From contig WNNJ02000520.1 of NCBI GenBank assembly GCA_012934845.2, forward strand, positions 36,433 to 100,432: a stretch of 64,000 nucleotides of DNA. Reading direction: 5' to 3'. Every line of letters starts with the position of its first letter. The stretch's first letter is position 1. Below, in pieces: positions 10,290-20,697 of this stretch. The stretch is from Pomphorhynchus laevis. Its lineage: Eukaryota; Acanthocephala; Palaeacanthocephala; Echinorhynchida; Pomphorhynchidae. The position numbers and the translations under genes were made by a program. The notes under the pieces were generated by a model, which searched no databases, had not been told where the DNA came from, and saw only the letters and a program-made list of their open reading frames with translations.

Positions 10290-10985
10290 TTAGTATTTTG
10301 TATTACAATAACTGTCTATTATACAACTTTGCCTATCATAGTCGTCAATTAATTTCTGATTTATTGAACATATGATATCTTTAAAAAAACTTCTTATATT
10401 TACATAAAGATCTTTTAGCTTATTATCTCTTAAAAGTTGTTTTAATATTTCTAATCGTTCATTTATATACATATCTTTTTTAATATTTTTAACTCTATTT
10501 TTTCTATTCCTTTTATCACCATGACTTCTTGGTTTGCCTTTACCCGGATTATTATAATATAGTTGTTTATTATGTATTATACTACTTCTGCCTATTCCTT
10601 GTACCACGTCATTCAATCCTAATGGGTACATGGAATTAAGCGTTTTTATCCAAAAATCTTCTTTTTCTAATAGTTTTTGATTTAATATTGAAATGTTTTC
10701 TTCGATAATATGTTCTAAAATAAATAATTTACAGTTTTTAATATCATGTCCTATTAATCTCATATGTTTATGAAATATAGTTTGACTATTATGCTGTATA
10801 TTATACATGTGTTGCCTAAACCTAGTTTTTAACATTTGATACTCTTTTCCTATATATTGCAATCCACATGTACATTGTATTAGATGCACTACACCTGCGG
10901 TATTGCAGTTACAATTATTATTAATATTTAATGAAAAACATTTGTTTATCGTATTACTTACGATACAATTATTATTTATTATTAT
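10290..10985 (-). CDS. GIY-YIG endonuclease domain of the permuted PLE
   Basis: The open frame begins with at least 199 codons from an internal methionine at 10889. It can be followed upstream without a stop to about 10985, giving a cysteine-rich lead (NKCF, then NNNCNCNTAG) before GVVHLIQCTCGLQYIGKEY. GVV and QYIG stand for the GIY and YIG strands; LKTRFRQH supplies the catalytic arginine helix and LEHI a later acidic position. The C-terminal half is lysine-rich (GKGKPRSHGDKRNRKNRVK), as expected for nucleic-acid contact. Such nucleases cut the target DNA for RT priming. The frame ends before the RT segments, so a full-length fusion protein is not preserved. The same domain is repeated in decayed form at 17990-18480 (plus) and 21690-22190 (minus). 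Confidence 0.7.
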   Translation of the reverse strand: MIINNNCIVSNTINKCFSLNINNNCNCNTAGVVHLIQCTCGLQYIGKEYQMLKTRFRQHMYNIQHNSQTIFHKHMRLIGHDIKNCKLFILEHIIEENISILNQKLLEKEDFWIKTLNSMYPLGLNDVVQGIGRSSIIHNKQLYYNNPGKGKPRSHGDKRNRKNRVKNIKKDMYINERLEILKQLLRDNKLKDLYVNIRSFFKDIICSINQKLIDDYDRQSCIIDSYCNTKY

Positions 10986-11039
10986 TTATCATTAGTACTT
11001 AAGAATCATTTCGTGTTTCTTTTTGTAGTGAATCCGAAT

Positions 11040-13765
11040 TAATATGTGATTCGTTTTACGCCTCTGTACGAATGAGGTTAACATATTGGGCTGGTACATC
11101 ACTTGGATATTCTAGATCGCAAACGGGAAAACTTAAAAGGATATCGGCATAATAGGGTTGTGTACCCGCAATATACTTTATCTTGTAGTTGTATTGACTA
11201 AGCAACACGGCCCATCTTACATGTCGACCATTTTTCATTTTGGATATTTCTCGTTTTTCTCTAAATATGAACATGAGCGGAATATGATCACATAGAACTG
11301 TGAAATTCCGTTCACAAAAGAACTCGTGAAATCGCTTAATGGCGTATACCACAAATTAGGCCTCCCGATATATCGTAACGTAATTCTGTTCTGTCTTTGT
11401 GAGGAGTCGTGATACAAATTAAATTGGTAGTAACTCTCCTGGCAAGTTCTATTGAGCCAGTACAACCCTTAAACCGTACTCATTAGCATAGGTCATAACA
11501 AATAATGGTTTATTCAAGTCATATGGTACAGTTGATCTCCATTATAGTAGTGTGTTCTTCACATTCTGGAAGTGCCTGTTAAAGTCTTCATTCCAATACC
11601 ATTTTTGTTTTGAGCTTGTCAATTGATAAAGCGGGTAACTTATGCTTTGTAAGTTTGGAATAAATCTTGCACATAGTTGACCATACCCAGTAATGATCGT
11701 AGTTGTTTTTGACGTGTTGGACTACGCATTTCTCTGATACCATCAAGTCGTTTTTGATCGGGTTGAATTTCTCCTTTGCATATATCGTTAAACACATCAA
11801 GAATCAAGTAACAGCAGCGATTTTTCTTTTATAGCACAATGTATCAGGTTAGGAGTCAGTTTGATAGTTCATCTTACTGACGATGGCTGACGGCTATCAC
11901 ATGACCGTCTGGGAGTGACCAGAGTTTGCATGCTGAAGAATATGTTCGATTCGAACACCTACCCAAGGATACGGAAAGAACTGATATTCGCAATCTCGAG
12001 CAATACCGATTCAAACGAAACTCTTAAGATTACATAGAAAGAATTGATCCACGAGAAGTCTTGAAAGGATATCGGCATAAGAGTTTTGTGTACCCGCAAT
12101 ATACTTTATCTTGTAGTTGTATTGACTAAGCAACACGGCCCATTGTACAAGTCTACCATTTGTCATTTTGGATATTTCTCGTTTTTCTCCAAATATGAAC
12201 ATGAGCGACTTGTGATTACATAGAACTGTGAAATTCCGTTCACATAAGAACTCGTGGCGTAATTCTGTTCTGTCTTTGTGAGGAGTCGTGATACAAATTG
12301 AATTAGAAGTAACTCCCCGACAAATTCTTATGAGCCAGTACAGCCTCTAAACCGTGCTCATTAGCATCGGCCATAACAAATAATGGTTTATTCAAGTCAT
12401 GTGGTAAAATTGATCTCCATTATAGTAGTGCGTTCTTCACATTCTGGAAGTGCCTGTTAAAGTCTCCATTCCAATACCATTTTTGTTATGGGCTTGTAAA
12501 TTGATAAAGCGGGTAACTTATGCTGGTAAATTTGGAATAAATCGTTGCGCATAGTCGATCATCACAGAAATGATCGTAGTTGTTTTCGAACTGTTGGACT
12601 AGATATTTCTTTGATAGCATCAAGTCGTTTTTATCGGGTTGAATTTCTCATTTGCAAAATAAATGTCCCAGAAAGTTTATTCGATCTTTTAAGAATACAC
12701 ATTTAAGACCCTGTACTTTAACTTCAGCATGTTGAAATCTACTTAGAACGTTTTTTAAATTTTTGAGATATTTCTGTTCCTCTCTACCCGTAATGAGTAT
12801 GCCATCGAAGTAGGTAGCTACATCATTAATCCCTCGAAGTAGATTATCTATATATTTCAAGAAAATAGCAGGAGTTGATACAATTCCGAATGACAACTTC
12901 GTAAATTTAAAGTACCCCAACAGTGTAGATACGGTTAGTAAAACCTGGCTTTCGGCGCACACTTCCATTTCTTGATAGGCATTTTCAAGTCAATTCGTGA
13001 AAATATATTTCCTTTTATAATCTGACATGCGATACTGTCAAATGTAGGCATTTCATACCTTTCCTCCTTAATATGGGGATTTATTGTGACTCAAAAATCG
13101 GCACACAATCAAATACTTCCGTCTTTTTTGGCGTGCCATAACCAGCGGTGTGGCCCAGCTTACATATTCTGTCTGTACTTCGACAATAGTCTCTTCCTTA
13201 ATCATCCTTTCGATTTCTTGGATTGATCTTTCCTTCAGTGGCAAAGGAATTCTTCTACATGGCCATCGAATAGGTTACACGTTATATTGAAAGGCGATCT
13301 TCACTCGAAACTGCTTAATGATGCCTATGCCATCACTGAATAGGTTGCCATATTCACCCAATACATTGGATAATTTAAGATTTTCGTGCCGAGTGTGTTG
13401 AATTGTTGAGAGTGCACTCGGCTTTCTTTGACAAAATGACACACCAGGTGGCATGTTGAAGTTCATAGCTAAAATCCATGGAATTTCAAACAATGGTTGC
13501 GTGTCCTGATGTTCTACAACGGTTTCTGGTAAAACAAGATTATGTTCCCTGTACTCGACCGTTACGTCACATACACCGAGTGGGTTAAACACACTTCCTC
13601 CTTATATTCGTAATCTGTCACATATTCGTAATACCGGCCAATCTATTTGCATCCATATTGACTGTGGTATTATTGAAATCGATAACCTCGCGTAAAACTC
13701 GAATCGAAACGGCTTTTGATTTAAAAGTATCTCGATCGTTGCTTGCATGTTAATATCCTTTACAG
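11040..13765 (-). mobile_element. Protease/RT/RNase H part of the Gypsy fossil
   Basis: RNase H wording (FHEFFCERNFTVLCDH, then YNYKIKYIAGTQ and ADILL) is clear at 11056-11352. It returns in a shorter duplicate at 12011-12202. RT wording (FTKLSFGIVSTPAIF, then LLRGINDVATYFDGILI) lies at 12648-12968. The upstream block at 13275-13592 resembles the spacer between protease and RT. The CR1/L2 LINE at 13775 abuts this end. Broken fossil. Confidence 0.75.
11870..12050 (+). repeat. Fourth copy of the 2375-3378 repeat unit
   Basis: The block from gttcatcttactgacgatgg to attgatccac matches the tandem units at 2375-3378. It keeps the same plus-strand frame open (RFEHLPKDTERTDIRNLEQY). It separates the two copies of the duplicated Gypsy RNase H segment and lies antisense to that element. 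Confidence 0.75.
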
Positions 13766-13866
13766 AATTTATTTAGGACATTTCGTTTAAAAAAAGATTT
13801 ATTTTAACGTGGCAAATGCGTGCCAGCCCAAGCTTACATGAACACAAAAAAAAACAAAAATGTAAA

Positions 13867-14223
13867 TCATGTGTCGAGAAGGTGTGAACGGAGGAGGCGT
13901 TTGAATGTGATAAAGGAGAGAGCGCGGTAAACGTCGAGAGGGAGTTGATTCCAGGTAAGTGAGGCGGTGACGAGGAAGGATCGGAGACCATAGTTGTTAG
14001 AGTAATTGGAAACGTGGAGTAAGAGGGTATGACAGGAACGAAGCGATAGCGAGGTGGGTTGATTATCGTATAAGAAAGGAAGGTTGATGAACGATGGGGA
14101 GCCGACAGCGATGAGACTAAAAGTTACGAGAAGGCGTAGTTTGATGCGGATGTGGATGTTGGGCCAGGAGAGTTGGGCAAAATATGTAGATGTGTGGTCG
14201 AAGCAACGGAGACGAAAGAGCAC
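13867..14223 (-). pseudogene. LINE ORF2 C-terminal region
   Basis: The open stretch contains TSLSLRSCHTLLLHVSNYSNNYGLRSFLVTASLTWNQLP and ends FKRLLRSHLLDT. This corresponds to the RSLRSS, G.R.F, A..LWN.LP and FK..L..HL series that closes L2/Rex/CR1 RT proteins. It lies in another frame from the RT upstream. Confidence 0.75.
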
Positions 14224-14547
14224 TCAAACGGCGGTGTTGATTATTCGTTGTAGGTGTAGGATAATAGATTTTGGAGAATTGGCGAAAAGGCTAAGGCAGT
14301 AATCGATTTTAGGGAAAAGAAGCGATGAAAGAAGAGACATACAAGAGTGGAAGTCGATAAGGGAGCGGATACGGCGGATGTCACGGAGAATTAAGCTAGA
14401 CGAGCGGACCTTGTCACGTACGAAGGGTTTAAGGGAAAGGTGATCATCGAAATGGAAGCCTAAGAAAGTGAGATTGTGGACTATGGGGATGATCGATGAG
14501 GCAAAAGATAAAGTGGGATGAGATATGCTTGGTTTACGGGGGAGGAT

Positions 14548-15817
14548 TCACATTATTTTAGACTTGTCGGGGTTTAGAACGAGATGGAGATTGGAGAGAC
14601 GTTCGTAGATAGAAGAAAGACAGTTGGATGCAGAAATGCAGATATCGTGTATGCGATGTTCGGGTGCATGAGCATAGATGAGGATGTCATTGGCGTATTG
14701 CATGACGTTAAAAAATAAAGGTTTGATAAACGGAGAGAGATCGCAAAGCAGAAGAGAGAAAAGCAGGGATCCTAGGACTGAACCCTGTGGGACCCCGCAA
14801 AATATAGGAATGGGAGGGAAGGATGATGAATAAGAACAGTTGCGAAAAGAACGGTTGGATAGATATGAGGCAAACCATGTTTCGGAGGAAGAAGAATAGC
14901 CGTAATCATAACGAAGGCGATAATGGAAGACGGAGTGGTCGACACTGTTGAAAGCTGAGGAGAGGTCGAGGGAGATGAGAACACCATATAGAGCCTTGTC
15001 TCGAGAAATGAGTAGGTCGTTGTAAACTTTAATGCAGGCGATTTCTGTGGAGTGATTAGAGCGGAAAGCGGTTTGGAAAGTCGGGTACAGATTGGATGAG
15101 GAGAGATAAGCGTTGATCTGTATTAAGATGAGCCGTTCTAAGTGTTTAGAAAGAGTAGGGAGCAGTGAAATGGGGCGATAGCTAGAAGAAAGTGAGTGGT
15201 CGAGCGATTGTTTCTTAAGAAGGGGGTCGAACGATTGCGGATTTCTAGTGTATAGGGAAGATACGACCGCGGATGGACGAGTTAAACAAGGTTGGGAGAA
15301 AATGGGATATCGATGAGCATATGGATTTATGTATGTGGATAGGCAGGGGATCGGCAGGTGAGGTTTTGCTGGGCAAAGACATGAGAACAGATGAGACTTC
15401 GGGGCGTGATACAGGGAGAAGATGAAAGAGTTCCGGAAGGATAAGGCTAGCCGGGGCAGAGTGAGATAGGATGGAGATCGGGGTGTGAGAGAGCAACGTG
15501 TATACTTTGGTCTGGAGAAATGACGAGTAATAATGTGGATTGATGTTGCACGGCGAAGAGGAGCGAGCAAGGATTGAGTTAAAAGTATGCCATAGAGTCT
15601 TAGAGTTGAATGAAGTGATGATTTTATTTAGGATGAGATGAGACTTGCAATGAGCAAGATAGGTATCACGGAAAGACAGAGTGATCGAGCGGAAATCACG
15701 TTTGAGAAATCGGTGATAGACTAGAAAAGCATGACGGAGTCGACGCTTTGAGAGTAAGCATTGGATGTCAAACCATTGGGCACGATGCAAGCGACGGTGT
15801 GGGTAAGTTGTACTCAC
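14548..15817 (-). pseudogene. LINE ORF2 remnant: connector and reverse transcriptase
   Basis: The upstream frame (15817-15245) reads the pre-RT connector with WFDIQCLLSKRRLRHAF. The main RT frame (15570-14548) contains SYRPISLLPTLSKHLERL, then FRSNHSTEIACIKVYNDLL, LDLSSAFNSVDH, CGVPQGSVLGSLLF and QYANDILIY. These are the ordered RT motifs of the L2/CR1/Rex group. The second aspartate of YADD is replaced by N (YAND), so the enzyme would be inactive even if the frame were whole. The two frames overlap near 15245-15570, consistent with a frameshift. Confidence 0.8.
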
Positions 15818-15839
15818 GCTTTTGCGATAGGAAGTAGTT

Positions 15840-16320
15840 CGTTATATAATATCGCATTATCCTAGCCGAATAGCATCGTTGGTCGGTAGCGTCTATCGTT
15901 ATAATCGATAACTGATTTATCCCGCCGATTTTATATAATATAGAAGTTGATGCAATTACGGTCGATTTTATTTTGTAATATATAACACTGCTGTGATCAA
16001 TAGGTCATTGAATCTGTGCTAGTTATCCTTTGACAAGTTATTCCATTTATTTGTCAATTTTAATGAGGCTTGCCCTTCAAGCCTCATTATTGTGAGGCTT
16101 GAAGGGCAAGAGAATATCGAGATGTGAGTGATCGTTAACATAAACTAAACATTAATTCGAAATTTATATTTTACTGGAATATTTATAATATTGGAATATT
16201 TTAAAAATATTCCATAAAACGTTTTTTTAATTGAAATAAAAGTAAATTTGTATGAATTAACAAAATTAAAAACAATCGATGTACACCTGTGGCCAATATC
16301 CGGACGTTTCTTTTTTGAGG
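15840..16320. other. Intergenic with a short hairpin at 16063-16113
   Basis: No ORF or element is recognised. At 16063-16113 the word gaggcttgcccttcaagcctc is followed, after a few bases, by gtgaggcttgaagggcaag. The stretch can fold both on itself and as a longer stem. It may be a fold-back junction. Confidence 0.4.
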
Positions 16321-18655
16321 GAATTTTGCATTTGAATATATTTCAATGTCAATAAGCATACAGACCTCAGAGCTTTGCTAACAAATATGTGAAGGGAGTC
16401 TGATAAAAGCATGACTACTATATAACATGTTACTTGTTTTGTGTGAGGAAATTTTGCATTTATATGGACTAGTGAAAAATCATACCTATGGCCAATTTCC
16501 GCACGTCTTCTATATATCTTGTCAATATCATGTTTGCCGACATACTTTGAGTAATATTCATACCAAATCGCATTTAATTGATGATTAATTATTTAGCGTC
16601 GAAAATAATGACGTTTTGGCAAACGCAAATAAGGTCATTGCAAGTGAATCGTATTTCGTAAAATTCTCGTCTGCATTAATATACCATCCTAAGTCACAAG
16701 CCTAGTTGTTGAGTTATATAGGGTGATAACATTCGGTATTACGTCGGACATAGATTGGATACATCTTTACATTTTATACATCCGTTTCTAAGATAGATAA
16801 TATAATTGTATATCGTATATATGTGTACTATATACTATTGTTAATATATTTTTTATGACTACTTACTAGCATCTAAACGATTTAAATACTTTGTCATTTC
16901 AAAGGTTGTAATCTAAGCAACGTTTGCTTTCAAATATGCTAACGTCTTCTCCTGGCTTTAACAAATTGAAAACGCTGAATTCGTAATCTAACAGACGCTT
17001 TCTTATTCGATTGACCCATGCTTTATTTTAATCATTTCGTTCGTGATATATGTTCCGATATATTGAGATATATGTTAATTATTAATAATTTTTATTCAAT
17101 AAGTGAAAAAATTTATCATGATATCATCAAAACATCATTGATATAAAATTAAATCATCAAAATATAATAATATTATCAACATAAAATTTGAAATTAAGAT
17201 AAATTTTAAAATCTATAAATTTTATATAATTTATGTAAATGATATAATTTTATAATTTTAAAAAATTAACAAATTTTAAGAAGTGCGCACACTGTCAGAT
17301 GATGTTAGATTGCAAGTGGTATGTTTAGACTGATTTAACTCGATTTGGATGCGACACTGAAAAAGCAACTTTATAATGATAACTCAGCAAAAGTAACATG
17401 TACACAAAAAGATCATAATCAATGTAAGTACTAATAGCATTTAAATTTTAGATTTATAAAATGTAGCGTAAAAAGTTGCTAAGCTTGTGATGCTAAATAA
17501 CAATTGCTCTGTGAGTGATACGACATACAAATGTTTTTCGTTGGATATTTATTTAAAACACAAAAAATGTATAGTGTACAAGTAATTTCGGAGCTATCAA
17601 ACGATAGCAGCAAAAATCATTCAAAAATCAACGATAATCCTACAAAAAAGACAAATTAAAGGTAAATCAAACCTCAGATCCAAATAACAAGGTTAGTAAT
17701 TTTTCTATGGTCTCAGGTGATGGGGAGGTGCTTCCCCCATTCCTAAATTAAAGAATTTGCTGATAATTAAAGTTAAGAAACCGATTGAAAAACACGATCT
17801 CTATAACAAATTTTTGAGATCCTTCACCAAACAGTTTCAGAACAGGGTTCTATTTAACTCTGTAAGGTTACACACTGCGGAGGTGAAGATCTCTTTTGTC
17901 TCGAATGACCTTGCCGCAATCTACATGGAGTATTTCTCCCCCAATTTAGATGAATATCTGTGAGTGATACGACATACAAATGTTTTTTGGTAAATATTTT
18001 CTTATAATTGCAGCTGCAATACAACAGATGTAGTGTATCTAATACTCTGTGTACATGTGCACTGCAACAAATTAGATAAACATATCAAATGTTGAATACA
18101 ATATTTAGGCAACACATATATAATATACCGCATAATAGTCAAACTAGTTTCATAAACATATGAGATTAAGAAGACTTTATATGAAAAGCTATAAATTATT
18201 TATTTTAGAACATATTATCGAAGAAAATAAGTCAATTTCAAATTGAAAATTATTATATAGAGAAGATTTTTGGATAAAAACGCTTTATTCCATATACCCG
18301 TATAAATTGAATGACGTGGTACAAGGAGTTAGCAGAAGTAGTAAAGTTATTAATAAACAACTATATTATAATAGTCCAGTTAAACGCAAGCCAACAAGTC
18401 ATGGCGATAAAAGGAATAAGAGAAATAGAGTAAACATATTATATAAGATATGCATATATATGAACAATTAGGAAAATTTGAAATATCAATTTGAAATATC
18501 ATAAGTAAATACTTACAATTGTGAGAGCAAAAAACTATACGCAGAAGTATTGAGAGCGGAATTGAGTCATCAAGGAAGAATTATCACATTTTACGTCATT
18601 TTACAAAATATTCCTGAACACATTTCTCTCTCATTGCATAATTTGGAATCAAAGT
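16320..18655 (+). repeat. Left arm of a large inverted repeat
   Basis: The arm matches the reverse complement of 21490-22820 over most of its length, for example gaagggagtctgataaaa, cgcatttaattgatgatt and caagcctagttgttgagtta. Three blocks are present only in this arm: about 16410-16555, an AT-rich block at about 16765-17200, and a LINE fragment at 17539-17956. The inner half of the arm is the start of a permuted PLE. Together the two arms enclose about 2.8 kb, including the membrane-protein ORF at 20698. Confidence 0.8.
17539..17956 (+). mobile_element. LINE ORF1 5' fragment inside the PLE, flanked by 31-bp direct repeats
   Basis: The 418-bp piece matches the 5' UTR end and the first 130 or so codons of LINE C ORF1 (41424 onward), with the wording KKPIEKHDLYNKFLRSFTKQF. 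It lacks the whole 3' part of the element. A 31-bp direct repeat (tctgtgagtgatacgacata and eleven more bases) borders it at 17508-17538 and 17957-17987; this is PLE sequence duplicated at the insertion point. A 3'-truncated LINE piece with a duplication is not what ordinary target-primed insertion leaves. Confidence 0.75.
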
Positions 18656-18750
18656 TAAAAAATGTGCACCACTTGAATTTATTATCTATATTGATATGTA
18701 ATATCATTTTTTATTAACAAGATCTTTATTTTTTATAAATATGAAAACAA
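18500..18750 (+). other. Exon-like piece inserted in the PLE, present in both inverted-repeat arms
   Basis: Relative to the first permuted PLE copy, this block is extra. It stays open for about 50 codons (KLYAEVLRAELSHQGRIITF, then NIPEHISLSLHNLESKL). Its partner at about 21490-21650 is the inner end of the right arm. The protein is not recognised. Confidence 0.4.
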
Positions 18751-18934
18751 CATTTACGAGATAATAAGCTAAAAGATCTTTATGCAAATATTAGAAAATT
18801 TTCAAAAGAAATCATTTGTTTAATGAATACAAAATAAATTAAAGACTGATAGATAATGTAGATAATTATACAACTATAGATATAGTTGTATAATAGACAG
18901 TTATTGTAATATAAAATACTATCGTCAGACAATG

Positions 18935-19135
18935 TTAAAAAATGAGTATTCCAGTACTCATTTTTTTCCGAAAATGAGTACTGGAATATTCCTATTTGTT
19001 TCTGTTCTGTTTGTAATACTGCTCGCTCGCCTAAGCGCAGTGGCTTACCACGAGATGAACGTGGACTTCGCAAACTAGCAGATATTGACCGAGCGATTTC
19101 GAAGCTGATCGATCTCTTTAGTTTCACAATGTTAA
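18935..19135. other. GC-richer insert with a short inverted repeat, inside the PLE
   Basis: About 200 bp of extra sequence lies in the PLE coding region. It begins with a foldable pair (aaaatgagtattccagtactc and its near-complement at about 18974-18993). A GC-richer block (ctcgctcgcctaagcgcagt) follows. No known SINE or tRNA-like box was recognised. Confidence 0.4.
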
Positions 19136-20109
19136 TCGTAACAAGAAACAATATACATTAACAATGTATAGATAACATAAATAGAGAGGTACTGAATACT
19201 AAAAGTAAAGAAATAATATTTTCAGATTTAAGTAAAGACATTTATTGAATAAGGTATATACTTTTATCGTCATTATTACAAAAAATTGTAATAATAAAGA
19301 ATTGAAATCAATATGTAATGTTTATTTTAGAAACATTCTAGAAACATAATGCATTTGCAAAAGTCTTTATTTTTATTAAATAAATGAAAATTTTTGTAAC
19401 CATAATCAAATAAATTGCAAATTGTGAATTAAGGAAATGCTATCAAAAGGTTATAAAAGTCGATACCTCTACATTTAGACAAATAATCGTTGTTTCAAGG
19501 GGAAGTAATAGTATCCCAATAAAAGCTGATTTATTTTTATGCTGTATATAATATGAATTTGTTCATAATTGTGTACAATGTCAATCAAAATTTTATAAAG
19601 ATAATAAATATATGTTTCGATACATTGATGATATTTGTGTATTTAACTCTAATAATTTTTATTCAATAAGTTAACAAATTTATCAAAGTAGACAAATTTT
19701 TAATAAAACTAATATAAATGATAAAGAACGTATATATCTAAATATGAACATTAAATTAACATCAATTATAACAACTATAAATTAATATTGTGAAGAACAC
19801 ATATTTTAATTTCCAAGAAACATACTTATGTATGAGCATTTCTGCATACTACATAATATTAAATATAATGCATAAAATAAAGAAATTGAAATAATTGCCA
19901 CAGCATGTAATGATATTGGTTTCTCAAAATCATTTAAATAATTTGATAAATACATATTTAAAAACTAGGTTACTATAAAAACAAAATCAAACAAAATATA
20001 TTAATAGGCATAAATTAACAAAATATTAAAAAGATATATATTTTTGCTCTTAAGCGAAAATTTAAATTGATAAAAAATACTTTGAACTAGAATAAGATTT
20101 CGATTCAGC

Positions 20110-20697
20110 TTAAATTACTAAAATTACATAATTACATGGCGAATAAATTAAAACAACCCTAATTATTTTTATCGTATTTAAATATAAAGATAGATAATGC
20201 TATTTAAATATAATTTTTTAATTCATAATTAATATTTTATAAAATTATATTATAACTTATCAAGTTATTTACTCATCAAAAATTTTAATGGCTGGTTAAT
20301 AAATAATAAACTTTCTTTATAGAATACAATATTAAACTTCACTACCGGAAATAAATAATTTGCATGCATTTGGCAAAGGTGTTGGGTCAAGTTGATGGGC
20401 TAAATTCCGATAAAATTATATTTCTTCCATATGACTTTTATTTCTTTTTTGTATACATCGTTTATTATTCAGTAGTTAACTTATCAGGATTAATTTTTAT
20501 TTTGAATTTTAATTTCATATTTTAATTTAGACAAACTTAATTAAATTAAATCTTATAAACGTATTTTTCTTTTATCAATTATCATTATTTTTAATTAATT
20601 TATATTATAAAATAGGAAAACTCAGATCGCTACTTTAATTAATTTAAATTTGTTTTGTAACCATGACAATCTGACGTTTATTATAAAGACATGCTCA
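20110..20697. other. Spacer upstream of the membrane-protein ORF, repeated at 33668-34015
   Basis: AT-rich sequence without an ORF. From about 20297 to 20625 it is repeated almost identically at 33668-34015 (for example ttggcaaaggtgttgggtca), so it belongs to the duplicated membrane-protein locus and may hold its promoter or an intron end. Confidence 0.5.

Larger units (their letters stand above)
7425..10990 (-). mobile_element. Permuted Penelope-like element (GIY-YIG first; Naiad-like), two units in tandem
   Basis: On the minus strand the GIY-YIG nuclease (10985-10290) lies upstream of the RT domains, the reverse of the canonical PLE at 1-1830. From 10290 to about 9540 the N-terminal RT extension follows (LLNNSKSKEIKGSDLSKYIP). 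The unit then jumps to its own C-terminal end and 3' UTR (9358-8838). A second, 5'-truncated unit follows head to tail: RT palm (8793-8395), the YIDDICVF motif (about 8225-8262), thumb (8129-7848) and 3' UTR (to 7425). PLEs with N-terminal GIY-YIG are known as the Naiad/Hydra-type group; assignment to it is inferred from domain order and the CNC plus CTCGLQYIG wording. The units are decayed and not a working element. Confidence 0.75.
6240..13765 (-). mobile_element. Ty3/Gypsy fossil, split by a nested PLE
   Basis: Minus-strand parts run from high to low coordinates in Gypsy pol order. A protease-to-RT lead lies at 13275-13592 and RT fingers/palm at 12648-12968. RNase H lies at 11056-11352, with a duplicated piece at 12011-12202, and integrase at 6522-7340. 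The permuted PLE at 7425-10990 sits between RNase H and integrase, so it inserted into this element. An internal duplication (about 11130-11800 versus 12058-12640) and a copy of the 2375-3378 repeat (11870-12050) also lie inside. No gag, env or LTR was recognised. The element is heavily broken, with well over ten interruptions, and looks old. A Mag-like lineage is an inference from integrase and RNase H wording. Confidence 0.75.
13775..15840 (-). mobile_element. L2/CR1-type LINE, 5'-truncated
   Basis: The minus strand encodes the connector and RT of a CR1/L2-group LINE with a short 3' UTR that ends near an AATAAA at about 13795-13800. The endonuclease is absent, so the copy is 5'-truncated, as is usual for target-primed insertion. 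It sits next to the RT end of the Gypsy fossil and probably inserted into it. The sequence is clearly more GC-rich than its surroundings. The RT catalytic box is YAND instead of YADD, and at least two frame changes separate the connector, the RT and the C-terminal region. Confidence 0.8.
17395..20110 (+). mobile_element. Permuted PLE, second copy, decayed
   Basis: On the plus strand the same order as at 10990-7425 appears. A Cys-rich lead (NNCSVSDTTYKCF) lies at 17500-17538 and CSCNTTDVVYLILC at about 18010-18055. LFILEHIIEEN and WIKTLYSIYPYKLNDVVQG follow at about 18210-18330. The N-terminal RT extension is near 18760-19270 and the YIDDICVFN motif near 19620-19650. Thumb and 3' end words run to about 20110. 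A LINE fragment (17539-17956), an exon-like piece (about 18500-18750) and a GC-richer piece (about 18935-19135) interrupt it. It is decayed throughout. Confidence 0.7.
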
